Source: Locusta migratoria (Eukaryota; Arthropoda; Insecta; Orthoptera; Acrididae). Taken from it: a DNA stretch of 64,000 nt. This document shows positions 31,897-43,071 of this stretch, piece by piece. Under the pieces are notes generated by a model that saw only the letters and a program-made list of their open reading frames with translations, was not told the origin of the DNA and searched no databases. How positions within the stretch are numbered: position 1 is the first letter of the stretch; every line of letters begins with the position of its first letter. The translations under genes and the position numbers were made by a program. The stretch spans positions 260,205,151-260,269,150 of the forward strand of contig CM048750.1 in the NCBI GenBank assembly GCA_026315105.1. Reading direction: 5' to 3'.

Positions 31897-33165
31897 CGAT
31901 GACGTCAGAGCACCACCACCTAGAGAGAAGGTTAGCGGCGCTCTCGTGGCCTACAAGAAAGACAAGCCCCAGCGCAGGTCCCAGTGCAGTCGTCATGCCA
32001 CGTAAGCAAGGTAGTTCCGAACCGGCGCGATCGCTAGCTCACTGGCTGCCCGCTATGATGCAGTGGGCCGTGCCCCAGCGGCCGGCCAATGGGCTAGCGA
32101 TCGCGCCGGCTCGGAACTACCTTGCTTACGTGGCATGATGACTGCGCTGGGCCTGTCTTTCTCATAGGCCTCACAGCGCTCTCGTGTGACATCAGGCAGA
32201 GGAGGTTGCGCGTGCATAACTGACTGGCTTGCTGCTTCGGCATAGTGGGCCGTGCCCCAGCGGCTACCCAGTCAGCTATGTGCGGGCAACCTACTCTGCC
32301 TGACGTCACATGGGAGCGGCAGAGGTGCGCCACAGCAACACCACCTACAGAGAAGGCCGCAGTGCTCTCGTGTGACGTCATGCAGCATAGGCTCGTGGCC
32401 GGCGAGACAGACAGGCCTCAGCACACACATCATGCCACGTAAGCAAGGTAGTTCCGCGCCAGCGTGATCGCTAGCTTAGTGGCTGCCCACTATGACGCAG
32501 TGGGCCATGCCCCAGCGGCTGGCCAATCGGCTAGCAATCGCGCTGGCTCAGAACGACCTTGCTTACATGGCATGACGACTGCGCTGGGGCCTGTCTTTCT
32601 CATAGGCCTCACAGCGCTCTCGTGTGACGTCAGGCAGAGCAGGTTGCGCGTGCATAGCTGACTGGCTCGCTGCTTCGGCATAGCGGCTACCCAGTCACCT
32701 ATACACGTGCAACCTACTCTGCCTGACGTCACACAAGAGTGGCAGAGGCGCCCCAGAACCACACAACCTAGAGAGAAGGCCGCGGCGCTCTCGTGTGACG
32801 TCATGCAGCGAAGGCTCGTGGCCGGCGAGAAAGACAGGCCTCAGCGCACACATCATACCGTGTAAGCAAGGTGGTTCCGAGCCGGCGCGATCATTAGCCG
32901 ATTGGCCGGCTGCTGGGGCACACCCCACTGCCTCACTGCAGCCACTGAGCTAGCGATTGCTCCGGCTCGGAACTACCTTGCTTACTTGGCATGACGTCTG
33001 TGCTGGGGCCTGTATTTTATTTTCCGTTGGCCATGGCGTAGGCTGCGCTCGCGTATCTGACTAGATAGCCGCTGGTGCACAGTCCACTATGCCAAAGCAG
33101 CCAGCCAATCAGATATGCGCACACAGCCTACGCTGCATGACGTCACATGAGAGCGCCGGTAGGTA
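31897..33165. repeat. Tandem array of palindromic units rich in TGACGTCA
   Basis: Three units of roughly 0.4 kb follow each other, and each unit is itself an imperfect inverted repeat. The best hairpin has arms 31997-32038 and 32093-32134 (42 nt each, near perfect), around CACGTAAGCAAGGTAGTTCC and a spacer with GGGCCGTGCCCCAGCGG. The hairpin recurs at about 32435-32560 and 32860-32985. TGACGTCA occurs at 31900, 32301, 32373, 32625, 32724, 32796 and 33138. Open frames across it are by-products of high GC. No protein match is apparent. Confidence 0.85.
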
Positions 33166-33259
33166 GTGTTGGCCAAAGTCACCTGCTGTGGCCGCCGGCG
33201 GCCACACGGTATCCAGCGTGTTAATACCTGTTCCATTAGAACGTGTCAAGTTAATAAAA

Positions 33260-34900
33260 TGTGTCTGTACAATATATTACATTACACTAAATATTGCATG
33301 ACAAAAAAATTTATTTTAATTTTTCAAATAATTTATATCTAAAAATTCATCTACAGTAGAAGGAGTTGTCCTTCAGAAATTCTTTTAATTTATTTTTAAA
33401 TGCTAGATGGCCATCTGTCAGGCTTTTGATGCTGTTTGGTAGGCAAACAAAGACTTTTGTGGCAGCATAATTCACTCCTTTTTGTGCCAAAGTCAGATTT
33501 AACCCATCATAGTGAAGATCATCCTTTCTCCTGGTGTTACAGCTATGCACACTGCTATTACGTTTGAACTGGGTTGGATAATTAACAACAAATTTCATAA
33601 CTGAATATATATACTGTGAAGTTACTGTGAGGATACCTAAACCCTTAAATAGATGTCTTTAGGCTGAACTTGGGTGGGCTTCAGCAATTTTTCTGATTAC
33701 ACACTTTTGTGCATTGAATAATGGTGACTTACCCTAGAATATGATGCCATACGAAAGCAGTGAATGAAAATAGGCAGAGTAAATTAATTTACCTAGATTC
33801 TTATGAACAAAATTTGCCATAATCCTAATAGCACACGTAGGTGATCTCAAACATTTGATCAGACGATCAACGTGTTGCTTCCGGTTTAATCTGTCATCAA
33901 TGCACATATCTAAAAATTTTAAAGGTCTACCTTAGCTACAGAGTTCTGTTCAAAGACTATATTTATTACTGGAGTTGTGCCATTTACTGTACAGAACTGT
34001 ATATACTGTGTTTTATCAAAATTTAATGAGAGTCCGTATGCTGAGAATTTCGTGAAAAAACATTATTTAAGATTACATAACTTAGTTCTTGTTTTTTGGA
34101 TGTGATTACTATACTTGTATCATTTGGAAAAAGAACTAACTTTGAATCTTGATCAATGTAGAATGGCAAGTCATTAATGTATATCAGGAACAGAAAGACC
34201 TAAGACGGAACACTGCGGAACCCCATTCTTGACAACCCCAGCGTGAGGAGTCAGCTGATGTTTTGACATCGGAGCATTTAACATTTGATCAGTGAAAACA
34301 TATCTAGCATCATTTTCTGTTGAAAAGCCTAGCTGAAAACCAAACTGACATATTGTTAGTACCTTATTTTAACAAATATGGGAAGCTACTCTTGAATATA
34401 TTACTTCTTCAAGAAGGGTAGATAAAGTTGTCAGATGTGGGATTGGGCAGAAGTTGTTGACAGAGGTATCTCCTTTTTAATGCAATGGTTTAACCACAGC
34501 ATAATTTAGTCTGTCTGGGAAACTATCTATTGGGAACAAGATTTTAGTATGGAAATGTCATCAATGCCCTAGGAGCTTTTACTTTTCAGTGAGTTTATTA
34601 TTTTCTTAATTTCAAAGGGAAAGGTGGGTGGAATTTAAATTGTATTTGGTTGCATAGGTATTGTCCCTTCTATTAAAAGCTTTGCCTCTTCCATTGAACA
34701 GTTAGATCCTATTTTCTCCACAACATTTAAAAAGTGATTATTAAAAATATTTTCAACTTCTGACTTTTTGTTAGTAAACATTTCATTCCTTTTAATGGCA
34801 ATACAGTCTTATTGAGCTCTTGGATGGCTTGTTTTCCTTTCAATTATATTCCAAATCGTTTTAATTTTATTACCAGAAACACTAATGTCAGACATAACAC
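33260..34900 (-). pseudogene. CR1/jockey-like LINE (family D), longer copy
   Basis: The minus-strand frame 33347-33598 gives NTRRKDDLHYDGLNLTLAQK, GVNYAATKVFVCLPNSIKSL and FKNKLKEFLKDNSFY, the typical C-terminus of such LINEs. Upstream, 34130-34330 has GVPQCSVLG-type and QFGFQLGFSTEN-type text (RT palm). 34400-34900 holds broken RT N-terminal sequence (SKSSRALM). Multiple frameshifts and stops. Same family as 31550-31896. Confidence 0.82.
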
Positions 34901-34924
34901 ACATGCTTCTCAACTTTTTAGTAA

Positions 34925-35635
34925 CATTGTTTTTGAATTTCAACAAAGCACTTAACACTGTGGACTTCGACATATACTTTCTAAACTTTCCAGTTTAAAA
35001 TTTTCTCCAAGTGCTGTGCAGTGGTTCCACTCTTACCTCCAATCCCACCAGCAGTGTGTAGCGATTGGAACAAATAGATCACAGTGGAGGCATGTATTAT
35101 TATTGGTCCCACAAGGATCAGTGCTGGGACTTTTACTGTGCTCGTTATATGTTTATGGTGTGTCAACAGTTCCCTGAAAATAACACCTTTACACAGATGA
35201 CCTTCAACTATATCTAAGCGCCAGCCCAAGAGATCTGTACACAGGAATCCGACATATAAATGCTGACCTGCTTGTCTTATCAAAGGGGGTACAAAATATC
35301 GGCTTGAAATAAAATCCATCTAAAACACAAGCTATTTTAGTTGCTCACAAAAGGTTCATTACACAGCAGTATAAGGAATCTCTTCCCCTAATAATCCTGG
35401 ATGGCACAGCTATACACTTCTCCTCCTCGGCAAAGTGCTGAGGAATAATTGTGGACCGTCACCTAGACTGGACTGAGCACACAATGGCAGTCTATAAGAA
35501 GGTGTCAGCGTCACTCCACTCTCTACAGGGGTTGAAAAAAGCTAAAAAAGAATCTTGTGGAGACACTAACGCTCCCTTTACTCGACTATGGTGATGTTAT
35601 TGTTCAAGGGATTTCGTACGAAAGCTCACTTTGAA
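34925..35635 (+). pseudogene. LINE RT fragment (family E)
   Basis: Plus-strand broken frames contain FNKALNTVDFDIYFL, a QWFHSYLQ-type segment, VLLVPQGSVLG-type bases near 35100-35135 (CCACAAGGATCAGTGCTGGG) and, later, DRHLDWTEHTMAVYKK-type sequence. That order (catalytic Asp region, then GVPQGSVLGP, then thumb) is standard for LINE RT. It lies head to tail against the family D copy and ends where repeat X copy 2 begins. Confidence 0.75.
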
Positions 35636-35639
35636 AGGC

Positions 35640-37914
35640 CACCGTTAATTGTCAAATTAATTCTGTCTGAAAGGGGCCAGTTAAAAGCTTACTTTAAAGA
35701 TATAACCCTGGCCGTAAAACCAGATAAAGGATTCGCATGAACTACTAACTACTTCCTGCAACAGAATCTTGTTCCCTGGCCCCAGAATTTAGAACTGACT
35801 CAAAGTTAAAAATATGATAATATGCATCTGAATTTGTTCTCAGCACTGATGAAAAACAGCATTAAATAAAAGGGGAAGGTATTCATTAACAAATATACAA
35901 AAGTAGGCTGAAATTTCACTGACAGTAAATTATTTATTCAGTTCAAACATGAGCAAGTGGGGGAACCAATTTTGTTAAACAATAAAAGTGCATCCCACTG
36001 AAAAACTCACTTAAAGTAATCTGAACTGAACATCGTCGGGGGAGGGATTTACAATCAACAACCATTCAACCACTCACACGCGCGAAGCAAAGTGAAACTC
36101 GCCCAACTCAGCGTGCTGATACGAAGCAGAAGCAGGCGCCGCTATCGTAGGCGAAATTCAGTAAGCCAGGATGTACCACACAACACAAGAAAAATTAAAC
36201 TTAGTAGGTCGCTCTGGTCTGTCTTTCTTCACTTGAGATGGTACGCGATAATAGCGAGATTAATTTCCATTCAAATCAAATCGTAAGCATGTGGAATTAT
36301 CGAGACACACGACACGTGTCTGCTACAGTACATATTCGCACCCCACTGAAGGCTACGTGCTTGAAGATTGCATTCATTTTAATAAAAACCAACAAACTCA
36401 CAGATTACGAAGCAAGAATACACAACAGGGAGGCACTGGTGTGTGAGCAGTGGCGAGAACTAAAGTGACTAGCTATAAGCCCTTGAAGTCAGAGTTCAGA
36501 GCCACGACGTTTCAAAAACTAGTAAAAATACAAAAATTCCATTTCTAAAAAATAAAGAAAAATAGTTACAGCATGCAACCCTTAGAAATGCGTAGGATAT
36601 CATAAGGAAGCTAAAGAAATACAGTTAGGCGCGATTGAGAAGGTTTTACACGGATGGACGAAGTCCAGTCTTCAAAAATCAGAAAAGTGGAATAAATTCA
36701 AAGTCGGAGTAAATCAACTAAGAATTATGGCATGCAGCCCCTAGAAATATGTAGTATTTCATAAGCAAGGTAATAAAGGGGGTCATACAAGGCTAGAAGA
36801 GAATTTACTGACGGAGTCCGAATGCAAAGTACAAGTTTGGAAACGAAACAGCAATTTAAAATAGACGGAGAGGAGATCGCGATGTAATAAGGAAAATCAG
36901 AAAGATACATACATGATTTCTTGCCTGAAGGGCCTAGAAACAGACACAGGGGTAGCTGAAGGCTTTGTTCTAAGAACACACCATGTGGAGCACACATCAC
37001 TCGCGGAAGGAGGAAAATGAAATATTCACATGCACTACACAGAATAAAAATATTCTCGCACATTAATTGCATCCCACAAAGCTAGAAAGAAATTAAACGA
37101 GTTCACACACCGCCAGCTAGTCTCACAAAGATTACCGATTCTCAACCATTATTAAACCCAATTAGTTACATATTCACGACGTTTACCTACGCAAAATCAC
37201 CGAAATGAAATTGAATACACTTCCGTACATGATCGAAGAGACTTATTCCGAAAAATGAATCTAAGTTCTGAAATCTTAATTGAACATCAGACAAGGAATC
37301 GTTACCATTTCAAGGGAGGAAAGAAAATCAGATCTTACCAGGTCGAAGCGCAGCCGCAGAATGTCCAGATGGCCCACGAGCCCACCACCAGCGGCCGGAT
37401 TTTACCGGAAATCGGCAAAACCCAGGAAAATCGAGGTGGTGGGGGAGAGCTTAAACTTGCCGAGGGTCGCTAACTGGGCATTGCCAACCCAACTTGAAAC
37501 CAAGGGGTGGAGGAACCTCTTTGGTAGCATCAAAAGCAGAGATTGGTAACGACTACCTATCGACACGAAGCCAGAGATGTAAAGCGCACAGCCAGCAGCT
37601 GACGATGAATATTCTCATACATACACTCGGACTGCCATGCTAGAAGATACTCATACATGCACATACAGAATAAAGCAAGTACCCATTCTCACAGGGACAG
37701 TGGAGTCACGGAGAAACCATTCATATTTCCACATTCATAGACACAGTGATAAATTATTAGCATAATAAAATCTCAGTTATATTAACACAGTATTATGCTA
37801 TTCCTCATGCCTCTGAACGAAAGGGATTCTCGTTTAGCGAAAAAGCCCGTCTAGTGAACTTAGACAAATTACAAAGTTAAAAATCTAGGGAAGACGGCAG
37901 ACAGCCGTCTTTCA
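35640..37914 (-). repeat. Repeat family X, copy 2
   Basis: Minus-strand copy. Its outer end at 37914 reads (reverse complement) TGAAAGACGGCTGTCTGCCG, the same start as copy 3. The putative LTR part is 35973-37914 (1,942 bp), ending (reverse complement) TTGTTTAACA, followed by AAATTGGTTCCCCCAC-type sequence that matches the PBS-like position of copies 1 and 3. The remaining 35640-35972 matches copy 1 internal DNA (GGGCCAGGGAACAAG-type). The 158-bp internal duplication is present near 36576 and 36736. No coding capacity. Confidence 0.75.
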
Positions 37915-38109
37915 ATGTATACTAGGATTGTCGATGGATGCTTGTGTACGATTCGTTTGCGACATACGCTATTTCGACCAAATCACTGTACTCTACAGGC
38001 AGTTGTCATCACTTCGTGCTGATAAGCGTAGAGATTATCACACGCTATGCCTGGTCTATCGTTTTCTTAATCTTTACACTCTCTCTATTTATCGTCAACT
38101 GTAAACTAC
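37915..38109. other. Unassigned spacer
   Basis: A short unique-looking segment between repeat X copy 2 and the LINE B copy; nothing recognised. Confidence 0.5.
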
Positions 38110-39810
38110 TATCTGAGAAACACAACATAACTACCCGTTCTAAAGGCTATGCCCCATAAATTTAGCCATATACCTCTCTCCATTGTCATCATCTTCAATT
38201 CTTCATACGATTTTATCCCCATATCTTCCTTGATGTTATTAAAATACGTTGCTTTTGGGCTGACTCTTGTTTTTTTTTTTTTTTCTTTTAATAAAACGTT
38301 TCCTTCAAATACATTCTTTAGGAACTGGTTGTGTCTCATTACGTGCCCTATCATTTTTCATTTTCTTCTTCCTATATAATTTAGCAGCGTTCTGTTCTCA
38401 TTCACTTCACTTAAGACCTGTTCATTACTTTTCCTATGTACCCAGTTTGTTTTCGCTATTCTTCTCAATATCCACATATGCATTGCTTCCAGTCTCTTTT
38501 TCTCTGCCTTTCACAGAATCCACACTTCACATCAGTATGTTAAGACACTCCAAACAAAAGTTTTAGCAAACTCTTTCCTACTTCCAGGGCTTATATGATT
38601 GTCTGTTAGTAAATTCCTTTTATTTTGGAAAGCTTGCTTTGCCAAGGCTATTCTCTTTATATCTGATAAATTTATTGTCGTCAGTGTTTGTGTTCCCCAA
38701 GTAACAAAAGTTCTCAACCTGCTCTTGAACATCATCTTCTAGTTTAATATTAACTTTAACATTTTCTTTTGTCTTTCCTACTGCCATAGTTTTTTGTTTT
38801 CTTCTTATTAATTTTTAGATTAAATTCTCTTAGGATTTTGGCAAGTTTTAGCGACATAAACTCCATTTCCTTTACTGAGTCAGCTATTACATCTCTTGCA
38901 AAACGGATACAGTGTATTCGTTCCCCGTTAATTTTAATTCCTTTGACTTTTTCAATAAATACGTTGGACAAATATTGTGATAATGGGCACTCTTGCCTTA
39001 CTCTCCTCCTTATTTTTGCTTCCTTCTTCACACCATTCACTTCTATCTCTGCTTCCTGTCTTTTATACAGGTTCCAGATTAATCTCCTGTCCCTCCAATT
39101 AAAATTTATTACCTTCATTGTTCGGAATAACAATTTCCAATTAACCATGTCAAATGCTTTTTGTAGATCTATAAAGGTCAAGTATGTTTTTCTATTAACT
39201 CCAATTCATCTTTCTGATACCATCCTCAGAGATAGTATTGCCTCTCTAATTCCCTTTCCAGATCTGCAACCAAACTGGTCTCAGTTTTTTTTATTCGATT
39301 TTTTAATTATGTTTAACGTTATTTTGGAAGTGTGGGATAGTAAGCAGATAGTTCTATCGTTCCACAGCATTTTTTTTATTATTACTGTTTTGCTGTCAAG
39401 CATATCTGCTGGTTGTTTTTTTCCATCTGCATAGTACTCTTTAAAAAGTTTATATAGGTACTCTTTTGCTGATTCTCCAATATCCTTCAATATTTCTGCT
39501 TCGATGTTATCTGTGCCTGTCACTTTGCCATTACTTAGATAATTCAAGGCACTATTAATTCCTCTTCGGATATAGGTGGCCCTATCATGTCGATATCCAC
39601 ACTGATCTCTTCTTCCAGAATTTCCCCCTCATTAGCATTATCTTCTCCTTCATATTGTTCCTCAACATACTCTTTCCATCTTTCAAATACATCTTCTAAT
39701 TCGAAAAGTAGGTCACCGTTTTTATTCTTGTACCACATTTGTTTTTGTTCTTGCCTTTTTCTGCATTGTTTTAATTTTTGAGTATGCTTTATCAGTTTGA
39801 CCTCCACTTA
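38110..39810 (-). pseudogene. LINE family B, long RT-containing copy
   Basis: Minus-strand order: 39544-39807 gives MWYKNKNGDLLFELEDVFER (RT entry); 39281-39547 gives NGKVTGTDNIEAEILKDIGE and ADMLDSKTVIIKK (RT N-terminus, GxDxIxxE region); 38756-39181 gives MTFIDLQKAFDMVNWKLLFR (first Asp), RRRVRQECPLSQYLSNV and IRFARDVIAD (palm, FARD where LINEs have FADD). 38532-38735 and 38109-38354 give the C-terminal region with GHVMRHNQFLKNVFEG. The FADD box is altered and at least four frame breaks are present, so it is dead. A 198-codon plus-strand frame at 38838-39434 is only its antisense shadow. Confidence 0.88.
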
Positions 39811-39811
39811 G

Positions 39812-40370
39812 ATCTTGTTAAATTTCCTTCCCCAACAAAGTAAAATCCTTTCTGTACCATCGCACCATACTGCCATGTTTTCTAAATCTTTTTCTATATC
39901 AGGAAGCAGAGTTTGGAACAATCTTCCTCAAAATATCAGAAAAATCAGATCCTTCACAAATATCAAAAGACATCCAATGGCCCACCTACTGTCACAACAG
40001 CCATCTCTCTGCAGATTACTCTGGCCAGTTCCCGCTATCCTTCAAACCTTCCCTTCTCCTCTGTCGCAACGTCTATTTATTTTTCACTCTTTTGTAAGAG
40101 CCTCTATCACTGTCTTTTCTTTCTCCTCCTCTACCTTTGCCCCTCGAAATTTACTTCAATATTTTAACGTATTTTATTTTAAATGCCCTGTAACATAACT
40201 ACCACTAGTTTTATTATTATCATAGTCAGCTATTATTATTTTACTGTTAATGAGATTTCTTTGTAATATATTTTGTAAGTGTTGTTTCCTGGTCAGATGT
40301 AAGAGAGGACCTAAATGCCCTATTCTGGTCTGGCTGAATAATAAATAAATAAATTAATAAATATAGCACC
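39812..40370 (+). pseudogene. LINE 3' end with TAAATAAA-type tail
   Basis: The frame 39815-40198 reads HHTAMFSKSFSISGSRVWNN and LPQNIRKIRSFTNIKRH, the conserved segment close to the C-terminus of many LINE polyproteins (SRVWNxLPxxIR). It is 5'-truncated at the family B copy and ends near 40340-40370 in AATAAATAAATAAATTAATA. The orientation is opposite to its left neighbour. Confidence 0.78.
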
Positions 40371-40390
40371 CGCACGAACCACAAACATTG

Positions 40391-41127
40391 CCGAGGTGGA
40401 GTGGCTTGCTTGACTCAACGATACAGATAGCCGTACCATAGGTGCAAGCACAGCGGAGAGGTCAGACAAACGTGTGGTTCCTGAAGAGGGGCAGCAGCCT
40501 TTTCAGTAGTTACAGGGGCAACAGTTTGGATGATTGACTGAGCTGGCCTTTTAACATCAGCTAATGGTGGCTTTGCCACACAGCTTCTGCTGAAAGCAAG
40601 GGGAATCTACAGTCGTTACTTTTCCGATGACATGAAGCTCTACTGTATGAACATATGATGATGACATCCTCTCGGGTAAAATATTACGGAGGTAAAATAG
40701 TGCCCCATTCGGATCTCCGGGCGAGGAATACTCAGGACGATGTTGTCATCAGGATGTAATAGAGTCTTTTGAAATGTGGTGCTACAGAAGAATGCTGAAG
40801 ATTAGGTGGGTAGATGGCGTAACTAATGAAGAGTTACTGAACAGAATTCGCCAGAAAAGGAATTTTTGGCATACCTTGACTAAAAGAAGGGATCGCTTGG
40901 TAGGACACATCCTTAGATTTCGAGGAATCGTAAATTTAGCCTTGGAGGGAAGTGTGTGGGGTAAAAATCGCAGAGGTAGACCAAGAGATGAATACAGTAA
41001 GCAGATTAAAATGGATGTGAGTTGGCGTTCTTATGAGGCGATGAAAAGTCTTGCTTAGGGTAGAGTAGGGTGGAGAGCTGCACCAAACCAGTCTCCGGAC
41101 TGAAGACCATAACAACAACAACAGCAC
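40391..41127 (+). mobile_element. Internally deleted LINE family A derivative
   Basis: The first ~370 bp match the 5' UTR seen at 47759-48290 (CCTGAAGAGGGGCAGCAGCC, GGGGCAACAGTTTGGATGAT, GTAAAATATTACGGAGG, TCGGATCTCC). At about 40757-40762 it jumps directly to the 3' coding end: 40774-41058 reads EMWCYRRMLKIRWVDGVTNE, RDRLVGHILRF and SYEAMKSLA. The copy ends in GACTGAAGACCATAACAACA, the family 3' terminus. EN and nearly all RT are missing while both ends are kept, as in a non-autonomous derivative. Confidence 0.82.
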
Positions 41128-41646
41128 ATTAAGTTCAATATTTTTTCGCGAAGAGTACTGGTTCCCGACTCGTACGACGAAGGTACCTTGTTGCAAATAG
41201 ATCTTTATGAGTTTTACACGGGGCGTAGCGGTTGGTACAAGAGGGACATTCGAACTGCGTCACCCGCTTTGTGTGCAGAGCGCGAGACCGCGTCGATGTA
41301 ACTGCCCAGTCCCGCTAACGCAACGATGGCAGAAGTCACCAGCAATACGTAATGACGGAGGTCAATCCACTGGGCGTGTTGCAAAGTTGTTGACTGGTGC
41401 GTGACCTGTAGCGGTACTTTTAGGGCGCCATGGTGAAAAGAATGGAATAAACAGTCGCATTTTTCCGGGCAGCAGCAATCAGGAAGTCAGCAGAGTTGGA
41501 TAACCAGAGTGGCGGACAAGGAATCGCAATTACAGGCAGTCTCCGCCTGAGGGTCACTAGGCGGCAGAGGTTGCGTTATGAGGTCAGGATTGTGCAACGA
41601 GGACGCCTCATGGCTCTTAACAAATAAGTCGCCCAGTCCAGATTGT
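41128..41646. other. Unassigned stretch
   Basis: No recognisable gene; short frames only. Confidence 0.5.
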
Positions 41647-41654
41647 ATACCAGT

Positions 41655-42542
41655 TAGTCTTGTGTAGTTCGCGAACGAACTAGTTCGAAAGAGCGCTCCC
41701 ACAGACGAACTACGCGAACTAGTTCGCAGATCCCTCGCTTCTTAGTTCGTCCGCTCCTTTTCCGAAGATTGCCGGGAACAGCGAGAGGACGCGAGAGCGT
41801 GCAGAATCGCGTGATTACCTTCTGCCAGTTACCGTCATTTCGAGCTGAGATGCAGCTTAGCTGTAGTTTCATAGTTCACTGCCACAAGTTTTCTTTTCTA
41901 AGATATTCAGCGATGTCTAAATAATAACTGGTTTATTTACTTTAGTATTTGAAGTCTAATTGCCCAAAAATACGGGGAATAGCACACGCTATTGCATTAT
42001 ATAAAAAAAGGTGTCATAACAAAAGAAAGAGCTCTTTAGTAGCGGTAGCAAAAGCCGAAAAGAGCGAACGAACTAAAAAGAGCGCTTCTTAGTTCGTTGG
42101 ATTATTTTCCGAAGACAGACGAGCAATAGCGAGAGGGCGCGCAGCAGAATTAAAAATCACGTGTTTGCCTTCTGCTAATGAGAACCATTTCGAGGTGAGC
42201 GTCTCCCTGCTGGATTACATAGTTCAGTGCTACAAAATTTCTGCTTTGAAGTATTCAGCACTCTGCAATATCTGACTAATAAATTCCACAATGCCAAGAT
42301 ATAGAGATAACTCTAAACTTAAACGCGAGAAATTATCCACAAACTGTTTCTTTTGGTTTGCGTGATATCGTTAGCGGCTTAAGCAGCAACCGCATGAAGC
42401 AGCTAGGTGGGGGAACTTCTCCCTCCACCTGCATGCGCAGACCACGCCACTCAGCTGTCACTGGGAGCGGACGAACTAATAGAACGAACTAGTTCGCGGC
42501 AGAGTGAGCGCTCCTGATCGCGAACTATTATGCACAAGTGTA
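41655..42542. mobile_element. hAT-like MITE, 888 bp, with CGAACTAGTTCG palindromes (copy 1)
   Basis: It starts TAGTCTTGTG and its other end reads TACACTTGTG in reverse complement. The 8-bp flanks ATACCAGT (41647-41654) and GTACCAGT (42543-42550) match at 7 of 8 positions. The palindrome GAACTAGTTCG lies several times within 60 bp of both ends. The two halves (41655-42080 and 42060-42542) are diverged copies of one sequence (CCTTCTGC, CATTTCGAG, ATAGTTCA-x-TGC in the same order), so the element looks like a fused dimer. No coding frame. Confidence 0.8.
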
Positions 42543-42550
42543 GTACCAGT

Positions 42551-43071
42551 GAGGTTGCTTTCAGAGTATGCCCATGCAATAGTACTATACCTAGCTATCT
42601 CATTCAACCGCTCGCTCAGCGAAAGATCTGTACCCAAAGACTACCAAGTTGCACAGGTATTAACTAAAATGCTTAAAAAATGTGACTAATATGTTTAAAA
42701 TTACCCTGGTAGGAAAGTCAATGAAATTAATCTTACTGAAGAAAACTGTTTTAATGGTGGAACTAGTCTACTTGCTATTAAAGTGTGAGCTACACCCTTC
42801 CTGTCTATGCTTTAACTGAAATTCTGCAGGTTGCTTCACAGATGAAGCTATCTTAGTTCATTGACTTACCTCTGAATTTAACTGCAGGCTAGCTGAAACC
42901 TAATAGAAAATAATAAGTTCCTTGTGCGTATATTGATCTCTAATAACATTAACGTTATGCCTGTTGCTACTTTGAAATGTACGCAAGACAAGCCTTGACA
43001 ATTTATTTAATGTTTAAACTAATGATATAACTGTATTTAATCGACTTTAAGTTAATTAGAGTGTTAACCCT
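42551..43071. other. Unassigned AT-rich stretch
   Basis: No recognised feature between the MITE and repeat X copy 3. Confidence 0.5.

Noticed and set aside
31718..32928. Several 65-104 codon frames in the palindromic array
   Set aside because: Frames recur because the units recur; text follows GC content. One overlaps a LINE fragment at its N-terminal side only.
31897..33165. CRISPR-like array
   Set aside because: Units are ~0.4-kb diverged palindromes, not short direct repeats with unique spacers, and the DNA is animal.
38838..39434. 198-codon plus-strand frame
   Set aside because: Antisense shadow of the LINE B reverse transcriptase.
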